Under the pieces are notes generated by a model. The model was given only the letters and a program-made list of their open reading frames with translations. It ran no database searches and was not told where the DNA came from. The translations under genes and the position numbers were made by a program. Shown one piece after another: positions 16,616-24,630 of a stretch of DNA of 64,000 bases. The DNA is from Amycolatopsis bullii (lineage in GTDB: Bacteria > Actinomycetota > Actinomycetes > Mycobacteriales > Pseudonocardiaceae), in assembly GCF_014654205.1 (NCBI RefSeq), contig NZ_BNAW01000021.1, positions 62,001 through 126,000 of the forward strand, in the 5' to 3' direction. Every line of letters starts with the position of its first letter. The stretch's first letter is position 1.

Positions 16616-17410
16616 TCAGTGGATTTCCGCGGCGTAGCCGCCGTCGATGGCGAAAGCCGCGCCGGTGATGTTGCCCGCCACCCGGTCGCTGGCCAGGAAC
16701 GCGACCAGGTTCGCCACCTCCGCGGGCCGGGTGAACCGCCCGGTGACGGCGTGCCCGGCCGCCTCCTCGGCGACCGCGTCCGGGTTCGCTCCCGTCGTCG
16801 CGGCCAGGGTTTCGGCCACGCCACCGGCGCCGAGCCACAGGTCCGTCGCGACCGGGCCCGGGGTGATCGTGTTGACGCGGATCCCGCGTGGCCCGAATTC
16901 CTTCGACACCGATTTGGTGAAGCTGACCAGCGCCGCCTTCGCCGCGCTGTAGTCGATCACGCCGGGGTCGGGCAGGACCGCGTTGACCGAGGCGACCGTG
17001 ACGACGCTCCCCCGGCCGGCGGTCACCATCGTGGGGAGCACCGCCCGGGTGGCCCGGACCGCGCTCAGCAGGTTCAGCGTCACCGACCGCGTCCACTCGT
17101 CGTCGGTGACCAGCAGGAAGCCGTTCGGCCTCGGCGTGACCGCGCCGACGTTGTTGACCAGGACGTCGATGCGGCCGAACTCGGCCACGGCCAGCTCGGC
17201 CAGCCGGCCGGGACCGTCCGCCGTGCCGAGGTCGACGGCGAGCGCGGGCACCTTCCCCGCCCGGACGAGCGCGTCGAGGTCCGGCTCCGGGACCCGCGCG
17301 CCCGCCACGACGTGGGCGCCCTCCGCGACGAGGGTTTCGGTGACGGCCAGCCCGATGCCCCGGCTGGCTCCGGTGACGACGGCGACCGCGCCGTCCAGTC
17401 CCAGGTCCAC
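16616..17410 (-). CDS. short-chain dehydrogenase/reductase
   Basis: A 264-residue classical SDR. The cofactor site is VVTGASRGIGLAV, the structural motif NNVG, the catalytic Ser in VASVN, and the Y-x-x-x-K pair in DYSAAKAALVSFTKSV; the C-terminal end FAIDGGYAAEIH is typical of the FabG-like group. GTG 17410 lies 4 bases after the stop of the alpha/beta hydrolase, so both are made from one message. The substrate cannot be told from sequence. Confidence 0.9.
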   Translation of the reverse strand: MDLGLDGAVAVVTGASRGIGLAVTETLVAEGAHVVAGARVPEPDLDALVRAGKVPALAVDLGTADGPGRLAELAVAEFGRIDVLVNNVGAVTPRPNGFLLVTDDEWTRSVTLNLLSAVRATRAVLPTMVTAGRGSVVTVASVNAVLPDPGVIDYSAAKAALVSFTKSVSKEFGPRGIRVNTITPGPVATDLWLGAGGVAETLAATTGANPDAVAEEAAGHAVTGRFTRPAEVANLVAFLASDRVAGNITGAAFAIDGGYAAEIH

Positions 17411-17414
17411 GGGC

Positions 17415-18215
17415 TCAGATCCCCTGCTCGCGCAGCCAGGCGAGCACGGCGTCGGCGACCTCGCGCCAGCCGCCGTCGATGGTGAGCGAGTGGCCGCGGC
17501 CCTCGAACTGCTTCAGCTCGGTGACCGCCGTGGAATCCCGGTACTGCTTGAAGGTCGAGCGGGTGACGACGTCCGGGACGGTGTGGTCCGCCGTCCCGGA
17601 GATCAGCAGGAGCGGGCCGCGGTCCGCGCGGTGGGTGTCCACCGCGGCCTGGGAGTGCAGGACGAAGTTCGCGGCCGCGGCCTGGAACAGCGGCCGGGCC
17701 GGCGACGGGATCGTCCAGCGCCGGTACAGCTCCGCCGATTCCTCGTCGGTCAGGGCGTTGCCGAAGCCGAACCGGAACTCCTTTTCGGTCAGCGACACCG
17801 CGCGGTGGAGGTTCGCCGGGTTGCCCAGTGCAGGCAGGCCCGCGCGCAGCTGGGCCAGCGGCAGCGGCAGGACGCCTTTGATCTGCGCGGGGTCGATGGC
17901 GACGCCGGCGAGCCCGATCCCCTGTCCCAGCAGCTTTTCGGTGATCAGGCCGCCGAAGGAGTGCCCGATGAGCACCGGCGGCCGCTCGAGGCCGGCGACG
18001 ATCGAGGCGAAGTGCTCGGTGGCGTCGTCGATGCCGATGTCCGCGACGGCGTCCGGGTTCGCCCGGGCCAGTTCGACGGTTTCCGGCTCGTGCGGCCAGC
18101 CGGGCGCGACGGGCGCGTACCCGGCCCCCCGGAAGTGGTCGGCCCAGGGGGTCCACGACGTGGCGTGCAGCCACAGCCCGTGGATGAACACGACGGGGGT
18201 GCCCGGTCCGGCCAT
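17415..18215 (-). CDS. alpha/beta hydrolase, cytoplasmic
   Basis: A 266-residue alpha/beta hydrolase without signal peptide. The oxyanion motif is FIHGLWLHATSW, the nucleophile Ser sits in LIGHSFGGLITEKL, the acid in SGTADHTVP and the His in GRGHSLTID. ATG 18215 has GGAGGATC upstream. It is the first gene of a two-gene unit with the SDR. Haloalkane dehalogenase, epoxide hydrolase or esterase activity are all possible within this family. Confidence 0.87.
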   Translation of the reverse strand: MAGPGTPVVFIHGLWLHATSWTPWADHFRGAGYAPVAPGWPHEPETVELARANPDAVADIGIDDATEHFASIVAGLERPPVLIGHSFGGLITEKLLGQGIGLAGVAIDPAQIKGVLPLPLAQLRAGLPALGNPANLHRAVSLTEKEFRFGFGNALTDEESAELYRRWTIPSPARPLFQAAAANFVLHSQAAVDTHRADRGPLLLISGTADHTVPDVVTRSTFKQYRDSTAVTELKQFEGRGHSLTIDGGWREVADAVLAWLREQGI

Positions 18216-18322
18216 CGGATCCTCCAGTTTCGTCCCGGTTGTCCCCGAAGCCAACCCGACGGGCGGCCACCGCGTCCAAGACCTGTTGAGCCCGGATCGA
18301 TAGCCGTGGTGGCATCGTCGGC

Positions 18323-18900
18323 GTGGACCTCGACCTCCGGCTGGTGCGGTACTTCGTCACCGTCGCCGACGAACTGCACTTCGGCCGCGCGGCGGCCAAG
18401 CTCTTCATCAGCTGCTGCGGCTGGAGCCGTTCCGCCTCGTCGGCCGCCCGGGCGATCCGCGCCGCCCGGCGGTGTCGGTGCACGAGCGGCCGCTCGAGGT
18501 CTTCGCCGACGCACCCGGCACGGCGCTCTACAACGTCCACGGCCGGTACCTGAGTTCTCTGGAGCAGCACACCGGCCTGGCGCTGCGCTGGCTGGGCAAC
18601 CCGGGCACGTTCGACACCTGCCAAGCCGCCCTCACCCGGGCCACGGACAGCGCTTACCTGCTGGAGTTCGCCAGCTACGCCCGGCGGTACGCCGAGCTCG
18701 GGATCCCGGCGTACCGGCCGCTGGAGCTGCAGCCGGTGTACCCGTGGTCGCTGGCGTGGCGGCAGGGCGAGCAGCCGGACAGCGTCCGGGCGTTCCTGGA
18801 CGTGGCCCTGGAGGTCGCCGCACGGCAGCACTGGCTGCATCCCGAACGGGCGGACGGGGTGCCGCTGTGGGCGCCGCCGGAGGACCTCGCCGTCGCGTGA
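18323..18900 (+). pseudogene. LysR regulator with internal deletion
   Basis: The first 29 codons (GTG 18323, VDLDLRLVRYFVTVADELHF then GRAAAKLFIS) are a normal LysR N terminus reaching the middle of the helix-turn-helix. The homology then breaks near base 18411 and resumes in another frame at LLRLEPFRLVGRPGDP, continuing as the C-terminal half of the effector domain to the TGA at 18898-18900. The recognition helix, linker and the first effector subdomain are missing, about 130-150 codons compared with a 300-residue LysR. The deletion also shifts the frame. The 3' part from GTG 18472 (142 residues) could still be translated but cannot bind DNA. Confidence 0.8.
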
Positions 18901-18904
18901 GGAG

Positions 18905-19444
18905 CTACTCCGCCAGGCGGTGCAGCACGATCATCCCGCCGTGGGCCGGTTCGGCGGACCGCTCGTCGTCGGTCGAGACGTACCGCTCGACCAGCGCGAC
19001 GATGCCGCGCTGCAGCTCCGCCGCGTCTTCGGCGGACAGGTGGACGGCGAAGCGGAGGAAGAGGCGCACCGAGTCGGGGCCCGCCGCCCGCAGCTCGTCC
19101 TGGACGGCTTCGATGGGCGCCAGGGCGGCGTCGAACTCGGTGTTCGGCGGGTCGTCCAGCCACCACGACCGCGCCTTCGCGCGGTAGGGCTTCTCCAGCG
19201 CGCCGCTGTCGCCGGTGCGGACGGGCGCCGGCTCGAGCAGGCCCGCCTCGAGCAGCTGGCGCACGTGGTACAGCACGGTCCCCGGATCGCGCCCCAGCCG
19301 GTCGGCGAGCTGCTTGTTGGTCAGCTCGCCCTGCCAGCACAGCCGCAGGATGCGCAGCCGCAGCGGGTGCGCCAGGGCCTTGGCCTCGCTGACCGTGGCC
19401 TCGCGTCGCGGCATCGACGAGGAAGCATCTGCGGGTTCGGCCAT
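18905..19444 (-). CDS. ArsR-like winged-helix regulator
   Basis: A 179-residue regulator with an N-terminal winged helix (ALAHPLRLRILRLCWQGELT, NKQLADRLGRDPGTVLYHVRQLLEAGLL) of the ArsR/HTH_20 type and a C-terminal helical domain. No metal-binding cysteines are evident; members of this branch often respond to small organic ligands. It is divergent from an MFS exporter, with 58 bp between the start codons that contain a perfect inverted repeat, and so probably represses the exporter. Confidence 0.87.
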   Translation of the reverse strand: MAEPADASSSMPRREATVSEAKALAHPLRLRILRLCWQGELTNKQLADRLGRDPGTVLYHVRQLLEAGLLEPAPVRTGDSGALEKPYRAKARSWWLDDPPNTEFDAALAPIEAVQDELRAAGPDSVRLFLRFAVHLSAEDAAELQRGIVALVERYVSTDDERSAEPAHGGMIVLHRLAE

Positions 19445-19464
19445 GAGCGAAGGTTAGTGCAGAC

Positions 19465-19505
19465 CGATGGACTTTTCTCCATCGATGTGAAATTCTCCAC
19501 CGATG
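19465..19505. promoter_or_regulatory. operator region, ArsR/MFS divergent promoters
   Basis: A perfect inverted repeat CGATGGA-N6-TCCATCG (19465-19471 with 19478-19484) is followed by a near copy of its right side: TCTCCATCGATG at 19476-19487 and TCTCCACCGATG at 19494-19505, 18 bp apart. The second copy overlaps the MFS start codon. This fits a repressor that blocks both promoters and MFS translation initiation. Confidence 0.6.
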
Positions 19506-20738
19506 CGGACACCGCTCGGCGGGAAGTACTGGCGGCTGTGGACGTCGGCCGCGCTGTCCAACCTCGCGGACGGGATCCTCAAGTTCGCCCTGCCGCTGCT
19601 GGCGATCGGCTACACGCGATCGCCGCCCCTGGTCGCCGGGCTGACGCTCGCGTTCACGCTGCCGTGGCTGGTCTTCGCGTTGCCGGCGGGCGCGATCGCC
19701 GACCGCCGGGACCGCCGCTCCCTGATGCTGCTCGCGAACGCCGTCCGCGCCACCCTGCTCACCGGGCTGCTGGCGGCCGTGCTGCTCGACGCCGGTTCGA
19801 TCTGGCTGCTGTACGTCGCCGCGCTCGGCACCGGGATCGCGGAAACGTGCTACGACACCGCGTCCCAGGCGATCGTGCCGCAGCTGGTCGGGCGCGACAA
19901 GCTGCCGAGAGCGAACAGCCGGCTGTACGCGGCCGAGACGACGGCGCTGGAACTCGCCGGTCCCCCGGTAGCGGGTCTGCTGGTCGCCGCCGCGGCGGCA
20001 CTGTCGCTGGCGACGCCGATCGTCCTCTGGGTGGCAGCGGTCGTCGTCCTCCTGTCCGTCCGCGGCTCGTTCCGGGCGGCGACCACCGATCGGCGCCCGC
20101 ACCTGCGCACGGAGATCGCCGAGGGACTGCGGTTCGTGTGGCGCACCGGCATCCTGCGCACGTTCACCGTGATGACGGGGGTCTTCAACTTCGCCAGCAG
20201 CGCGATCATGGCCGTCCTCGTGCTGTACGCGGTGGGCCCGGCCTCGGCGATGGGGCTGTCGGAGGCGGCCTACGGCTGGCTGCTCAGCCTCATCGCCGCG
20301 GGCTGCCTCGCCGGATCCTTCGTCGCCGAGCCGGCCGAGCGCGTGCTGGGCCCGGCACGCGCCATCGGCCTGGCCTTCTTCCTCGGCGCCGCGTCGCTGG
20401 GTGCGCCGGCGTTGACGACCGACCCGGTGCTCATCGGCGCCGCCTTCTTCGCCGGCGGTGTCGGCCTCATCGTCTCCAACGTCACGACGGTCTCCCTGCG
20501 CCAGCGGATCACGCCGGACCGGCTTCTGGGGCGCGCCAACAGTTCCCACCGCCTGGTGGCCTACGGCACGCGGCCCCTGGGCGCGCTCGCGGGCGGGCTG
20601 CTCGCCCAGGGCTTCGGGCTGCCGACGGTGTTCGCGGTGATGAGCCTGCTGGCCATGTCGACCGTTTTCGGCGCGACGAAGGTGACCGCCGAGGCGGTGG
20701 CCGAAGCCGAACGCGACGCCTCGGACAGCCCGGTCTAG
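19503..20738 (+). CDS. MFS transporter, exporter type
   Basis: A 411-residue permease of the MFS_3 / EntS-like group with about twelve helices. The loop 2-3 motif appears as IADRRDRRSLMLLAN, and the family hallmark ETCYDTASQAIVPQLV lies in helix 4-5. Such proteins export siderophores, macrolides and other small molecules. ATG 19503 has no clear ribosome site, so translation may begin on a nearly leaderless message. Control by the divergent ArsR-like protein is likely. Confidence 0.88.
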   Translation: MRTPLGGKYWRLWTSAALSNLADGILKFALPLLAIGYTRSPPLVAGLTLAFTLPWLVFALPAGAIADRRDRRSLMLLANAVRATLLTGLLAAVLLDAGSIWLLYVAALGTGIAETCYDTASQAIVPQLVGRDKLPRANSRLYAAETTALELAGPPVAGLLVAAAAALSLATPIVLWVAAVVVLLSVRGSFRAATTDRRPHLRTEIAEGLRFVWRTGILRTFTVMTGVFNFASSAIMAVLVLYAVGPASAMGLSEAAYGWLLSLIAAGCLAGSFVAEPAERVLGPARAIGLAFFLGAASLGAPALTTDPVLIGAAFFAGGVGLIVSNVTTVSLRQRITPDRLLGRANSSHRLVAYGTRPLGALAGGLLAQGFGLPTVFAVMSLLAMSTVFGATKVTAEAVAEAERDASDSPV

Positions 20739-20770
20739 CCGTCGCCGGTGACCGCGGCGGCCGCCGGCGG

Positions 20771-20822
20771 CCCCTCGTGAGTGGGAAACAGGGTTGGAAC
20801 ACTGTTTCCCACTCACGAGGGG
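20771..20822. terminator. long perfect hairpin, GTGAGTG family
   Basis: A perfect 21-bp stem (20771-20791 with 20802-20822; outer arm CCCCTCGTGAGTGGG) surrounds a loop with the core GTTGGAAC. It lies between the convergent MFS and xylanase genes. A second member with the same GTGAGTG outer arm and the same GTTGGAAC core is at 28297-28350, so it is both a terminator and a member of a repeat family. Confidence 0.8.
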
Positions 20823-20840
20823 GTCAGGGCACCACGGTCG

Positions 20841-22226
20841 TCAGGCGCTGCAGCTGACGCTGGGCCAGTTCCAGTTCCCGTTCGCCATGATGGTGACGCC
20901 CCAGTTGTTGCCGCTGCCGTTCGGCTTCGCGATCAGCACCTGGCTGCTGGGCCAGCTGGCGTTGATGTTCCAGGTGGTGCTGATCCGCGCGGGGCTGGGC
21001 ACGTTCATCGTGACCGTCCACGACGACGAGCCGCTGACCGAGACGTTGAGGTTGTACCGGTCACCCCAGGACTGCCCCGCCGAAAGCGTTGCGGTGCACC
21101 CGCCCCCGCCCGGTGTCGTGGGCGTGGTCGTCGGGGTCGTGGTGTCGGTCGGGGTGGTCGTGGGTGTGGTGGGGGTCGTGGTCGGGCCGGGACCGGCGGC
21201 GTTGAGGGCGTTCAGCACCGAGTTGTAGGCGGCCTTCTTGTTGCCGTTGCCGTCGAACAGCAGCGGGCTTTCGGACGAACGCCAGGAATCGCTGTCCCGC
21301 ACGCCCCACACCGTGATGCCGACGCAGCGCGCGACGTTCATGCACGCCTGGGTCAGCGCCGAGTACTGCGAGGTGTTCGCGTTCGTGACGTCGACCTCGG
21401 TGAGCGCCACGTCGACGCCGAGCGCCGCGAAGCTGGAGATCGTCTGCTGGAAATTGCCCGGCACCGAGCTGCCGCCGGTGAAGTGGGCCTGCAGGCCGAC
21501 GCAGTCGATCGGCACGCCGCGGGACTTGAAGTCCTGGACCATCCGGTAGACGCCCTGGGTCTTGCCGTAGCTCCAGTTGTCGATGTTGTAGTCGTTGTAG
21601 CAGAGCTTGGTCGACGGGTCGGCCGCGCGCGCGGTCCGGAACGCGACCTCGATCCAGTCGTTGCCGGTGCTCTGCAGGTTGGACTGCCGCCGGCTGCCGT
21701 CTTCGTTGAAAGCTTCGTTGACGACGTCCCAGTAGGCGAGTTTGCCCTGGTAGTGGGCCATCACCTTCTGGATGTGGTTGATCATCGCGTTGCGGAGGTT
21801 GCTGCCGCCCATGTTCTGCATCCAGCCCGGTTGCTGCGCGTGCCAGGCGAGGGTGTGCCCGCGGACCCTCGAGCCGTGGCTGACCGCCCAGTTGTAGATC
21901 TGGTCACCGGACGAGAAGTTGAACTGGTTCTGGTTGGGCTCGGTCGCGTCCGGCTTCATCTCGTTCTCGGGCGTCACCATGTTGAACTCGCGCGCCGCGA
22001 TCGTGGTGTAGGCCGAGTTGCTGAGCCGCCCGGCGGCGATCGCCGTGCCGAAGTACCGGCCGGACTGCGCGGCCGCGGCGCCCAGCGTACTGGCCGCGGC
22101 GTCGGCGCCGGGCGCCGTCACCAGAACGGTTGCGGTCGCGGCCACACTGGCCACGCCGGCCAGCACTCGAGTGGTCGCCGACCGCCACCAGCGCCTGCGG
22201 CGCAGGTCCGACGAACTTTCCGCCAT
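20841..22226 (-). CDS. endo-1,4-beta-xylanase, GH10-CBM2
   Basis: A 461-residue secreted xylanase. The signal sequence has an Arg-rich start (LRRRRWWRSATTR) and is cut near ADA-AAS at residue 44. The GH10 barrel (about 46-350) has the acid/base E171 in YWDVVNEAF and nucleophile E277 in ALTEVDV. A Thr/Pro linker leads to a C-terminal CBM2 cellulose-binding module (about 370-461) with paired cysteines and Trp residues. ATG 22226 has AAGGAGA upstream. It hydrolyses the xylan backbone outside the cell. Repeated TTCGAAA-type sites lie upstream. Confidence 0.95.
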   Translation of the reverse strand: MAESSSDLRRRRWWRSATTRVLAGVASVAATATVLVTAPGADAAASTLGAAAAQSGRYFGTAIAAGRLSNSAYTTIAAREFNMVTPENEMKPDATEPNQNQFNFSSGDQIYNWAVSHGSRVRGHTLAWHAQQPGWMQNMGGSNLRNAMINHIQKVMAHYQGKLAYWDVVNEAFNEDGSRRQSNLQSTGNDWIEVAFRTARAADPSTKLCYNDYNIDNWSYGKTQGVYRMVQDFKSRGVPIDCVGLQAHFTGGSSVPGNFQQTISSFAALGVDVALTEVDVTNANTSQYSALTQACMNVARCVGITVWGVRDSDSWRSSESPLLFDGNGNKKAAYNSVLNALNAAGPGPTTTPTTPTTTPTDTTTPTTTPTTPGGGGCTATLSAGQSWGDRYNLNVSVSGSSSWTVTMNVPSPARISTTWNINASWPSSQVLIAKPNGSGNNWGVTIMANGNWNWPSVSCSA

Positions 22227-22295
22227 TCCGTGGTCTCCTTCGTGAAAGTTCCCCCGTGTCAGCAGGACAACACGCCGCCGGAGCACCGCGCAAAA

Positions 22296-22315
22296 AGTTT
22301 CGAACGACTTTCGAA
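22296..22315 (-). promoter_or_regulatory. TTCGAAA direct repeats before xylanase
   Basis: On the minus strand TTCGAAAGT (22307-22315) and TTCGAAACT (22296-22304) are repeated with an 11-bp period about 70 bp before the xylanase start. They resemble half sites of the CGAAA-N-TTTCG element found at 11431 and are likely regulator-binding sites. Confidence 0.4.
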
Positions 22316-22392
22316 TCGGCGCGCCCCCGCCTGGCCGAACCGGTGAAAATTACCCGCGGCCAACCACCGCCGCCGCCGGACGTCCCCAGGAG

Positions 22393-24051
22393 GTGATCAT
22401 CGAAGCGATCCGGGAGGACGTGCCGCCGCCGGACGGCGCCCGGCCACCGGGCCGGTGGCGGCGGTGGCTGCTCGCCTTCGCCGTGGTCGCGCTGCTCGCC
22501 GAGATGGCGATCGCGATGGTCACGACGGCCGTCGAGCAGACCCCGACCATCGACGAACCGGTCTACGTCGGCGCGGCGGTCTTTTCGCTGGAGCACCACA
22601 GCCTGCGGTACAACCCCGAGCACCCGCCGCTGGGCAAGCTGCTCATCGCCACCGGGCTCGCCTTCGCGGACGTGCCCGTCGACGCCGGTTTCGCCGGTGA
22701 CCAGACCCGGCTCGGCCGGTACGTGCTGTACGAATCGGGCCACGACCCGGGCCGGCTGCTGCTCCTGGCGCGGCTGCCGGTGATCGTGCTGACGCTGCTG
22801 TTCGGGCTGGTCGTCTTCGCCTTCGCCCGCGATCTGGCCGGGCCGGCCGGCGGCGTGGTGGCGCTGGCCCTGTATGCGCTTTCCCCCGACCTCATCGCAC
22901 ACGGGTCGCTGGCCACCCTCGACGTGCCGGTGGCCGGCTTCCTGGTGACGTCGGCCTGGCTGCTGTGGCGGGCCCGTGAGCGCCCGGGCCGCTACCTCCC
23001 GTTCGCGGGACTGGCCTTGGGCGCGGCCGTGGCCACGAAGATGAGCGCGCTGGCCGCGGTTCCGGTGGTGCTGCTGCTGGTCGTGCTGTCCGTCCGGCAC
23101 ACCCGCCGTCCACAGCGGACGTTCCGGCGCCTCGGGACCGGTGTGGCGGCGGCCGCCGGTGTCGCGCTGATCGCGATCGCCGTGGTGTGGATTTCCTACC
23201 TGGTCGTCGATCCGCGGCTGCGCTGGGCACCGCCACCCGGCCTGCCGCCGTCCGAAGGCCTGCGCGCGCTCGCCGGCCTGCTGCCGCTGCCCGAGCCGTA
23301 CCTCGACGGCATGCGCGTCCAGTTCGGCTTCGAAGACCAGGTGTGGACCACGTTCCTGTTCGGCAGCGTGCACGTCGGTGCGCTGTGGTACTACCTCCCG
23401 GCCGCGCTGCCGGTGAAGACCCCGCTGGGCACGCTGGCCCTCTGGGTGGCGGGCGTCGTCGCGCTCGTGGCGGTGCCCCGGCTGCGCCCGGCGGTCCCCT
23501 ACGTGCTTCTCCCCGCTGCCGTGCTGCTGGCCGCGGCCATGACCGGCAGCCGCGACCTGGGTGTCCGGTACGCGCTTTTCGTGCCGATGTTCCTGGTGAT
23601 CGCGGCCGCGGGGGTGGTCGCCGTCCGCCGCCGGTGGGCGCCGGTCGCCGTGGTGGCCCTGGTCGCGTTCACGGCGGTCAGCTCGCTGCGGGCCTTCCCG
23701 TACTACCTCCCGTATTCGAACGAGGCGTTCGGCGGCCCGGAGCAGACCCACCGGCAGCTGCACGACTCGAACGTCGACTGGGGCCAGGACCTGGGCCGGC
23801 TGGCGGACCGCCTGCGGCAGCACTACCCGGGTGAGCGGGTGTGGCTGGTGTACAAGGGCAGCGGGGTGCCGTCGTATTACGGCATCGACGCGGCCGATCC
23901 GCTGGCCGTCCCGCCGGACGCGGTGCACGGCCTGCTGGTGGTCTCGGATTCGGCGATCGCCAAGGCGGACGGCCGGCTTGCGGAGCTGCTGCGCACGACC
24001 ACGCCGATCGACGAGGTCGGCCACTCCATCACGATCGGACGTCGCCCGTGA
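22393..24051 (+). CDS. GT39-like membrane glycosyltransferase
   Basis: A 552-residue integral membrane protein with about ten to twelve helices, of the dolichyl-phosphate-mannose-protein mannosyltransferase (GT-C) type. The acidic pair expected in the first extracytoplasmic loop is present (TPTIDEPVYVG, with a following HPPLGKLL as in PMT-type enzymes). The C-terminal half holds a soluble segment with SNVDWGQDLGRLADRL. The reading frame opens at GTG 22393, but that GTG lies inside a perfect Shine-Dalgarno sequence AGGAGGTGATC, and the codon at the proper distance is ATC 22399; the true start is uncertain. It overlaps the next gene by GTGA. It may glycosylate a lipid or secreted protein. Confidence 0.8.
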   Translation: MIIEAIREDVPPPDGARPPGRWRRWLLAFAVVALLAEMAIAMVTTAVEQTPTIDEPVYVGAAVFSLEHHSLRYNPEHPPLGKLLIATGLAFADVPVDAGFAGDQTRLGRYVLYESGHDPGRLLLLARLPVIVLTLLFGLVVFAFARDLAGPAGGVVALALYALSPDLIAHGSLATLDVPVAGFLVTSAWLLWRARERPGRYLPFAGLALGAAVATKMSALAAVPVVLLLVVLSVRHTRRPQRTFRRLGTGVAAAAGVALIAIAVVWISYLVVDPRLRWAPPPGLPPSEGLRALAGLLPLPEPYLDGMRVQFGFEDQVWTTFLFGSVHVGALWYYLPAALPVKTPLGTLALWVAGVVALVAVPRLRPAVPYVLLPAAVLLAAAMTGSRDLGVRYALFVPMFLVIAAAGVVAVRRRWAPVAVVALVAFTAVSSLRAFPYYLPYSNEAFGGPEQTHRQLHDSNVDWGQDLGRLADRLRQHYPGERVWLVYKGSGVPSYYGIDAADPLAVPPDAVHGLLVVSDSAIAKADGRLAELLRTTTPIDEVGHSITIGRRP

Positions 24052-24419
24052 ATCCCCAGCCCGAGCTCGGCCCGGTACCGCGTCGACAGCTCCGCTCCGG
24101 CCAGGTGTGGCTGATCGGCGTCCCGTTCAACCTGCTGCTGGCCGTGCTGTGCGCGTACCCGGTCCGGTTCGCGATGGTGGCGGCGCAGATCATCGCGGGT
24201 GAGCTCGGCTGGGTCCCGGTCGACTCGGCGCTGGTCGACGACGGCGTGGACATCGCGCTCATGTTCTACCTGGCCCCGGCCGTGTTCGCCGGGCTGGTGG
24301 TCTTCGGCCTCAACGCCTTGTTCGCGTTCCGCGCGCCGGAGCTGAAGCGGGGCCGCTACTGGCTCGCGGTGGCGCTGCTGATCGTGGTTCCCGACGTCCT
24401 GTACTGGAACCTTCGCTAG
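24048..24419 (+). CDS. small three-helix membrane protein
   Basis: A 123-residue membrane protein with three hydrophobic helices (LIGVPFNLLLAVLCAYPVRF, ALMFYLAPAVFAGLVVFGLN, WLAVALLIVVPDVLYWN). GTG 24048 overlaps the stop of the GT39-like gene, so it is translationally coupled and may be a partner or assembly factor of that enzyme. I do not recognise the family. Confidence 0.7.
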   Translation: MNPQPELGPVPRRQLRSGQVWLIGVPFNLLLAVLCAYPVRFAMVAAQIIAGELGWVPVDSALVDDGVDIALMFYLAPAVFAGLVVFGLNALFAFRAPELKRGRYWLAVALLIVVPDVLYWNLR

Positions 24420-24450
24420 GGCACCGGCTTCCTCCGGCGGCGATGTCCGG

Positions 24451-24461
24451 TGAAATTTTCA
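24451..24461. promoter_or_regulatory. TGAAA-T-TTTCA palindrome before GH3 gene
   Basis: A perfect 11-bp palindrome TGAAATTTTCA lies in the 211-bp gap before the GH3 gene. The same palindrome with a different centre base (TGAAAATTTCA) precedes the CE1 esterase at 60116-60126. The rest of the gap shows no gene. Confidence 0.45.
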
Positions 24462-24630
24462 GCCGCCGCCGGGCTCCGGCCAGCGGTGACGCCGCAGCGG
24501 TGGTGAATGGCTTGCCAGAACCGGGACCCTTGCGAACGATGGTGACGGACCAGCCCGTGCACCGGCGGTTCCCCGCGCCCGGCAACGCACCGGAGCACCC
24601 AGCCCATCGACCTTCTGCAACGGAGATCCG

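Noticed and set aside
18472..18900. Functional 142-residue protein from the LysR effector domain
   Set aside because: It begins in mid-domain without a ribosome site and directly continues a broken LysR gene, so I annotated it as part of the pseudogene.
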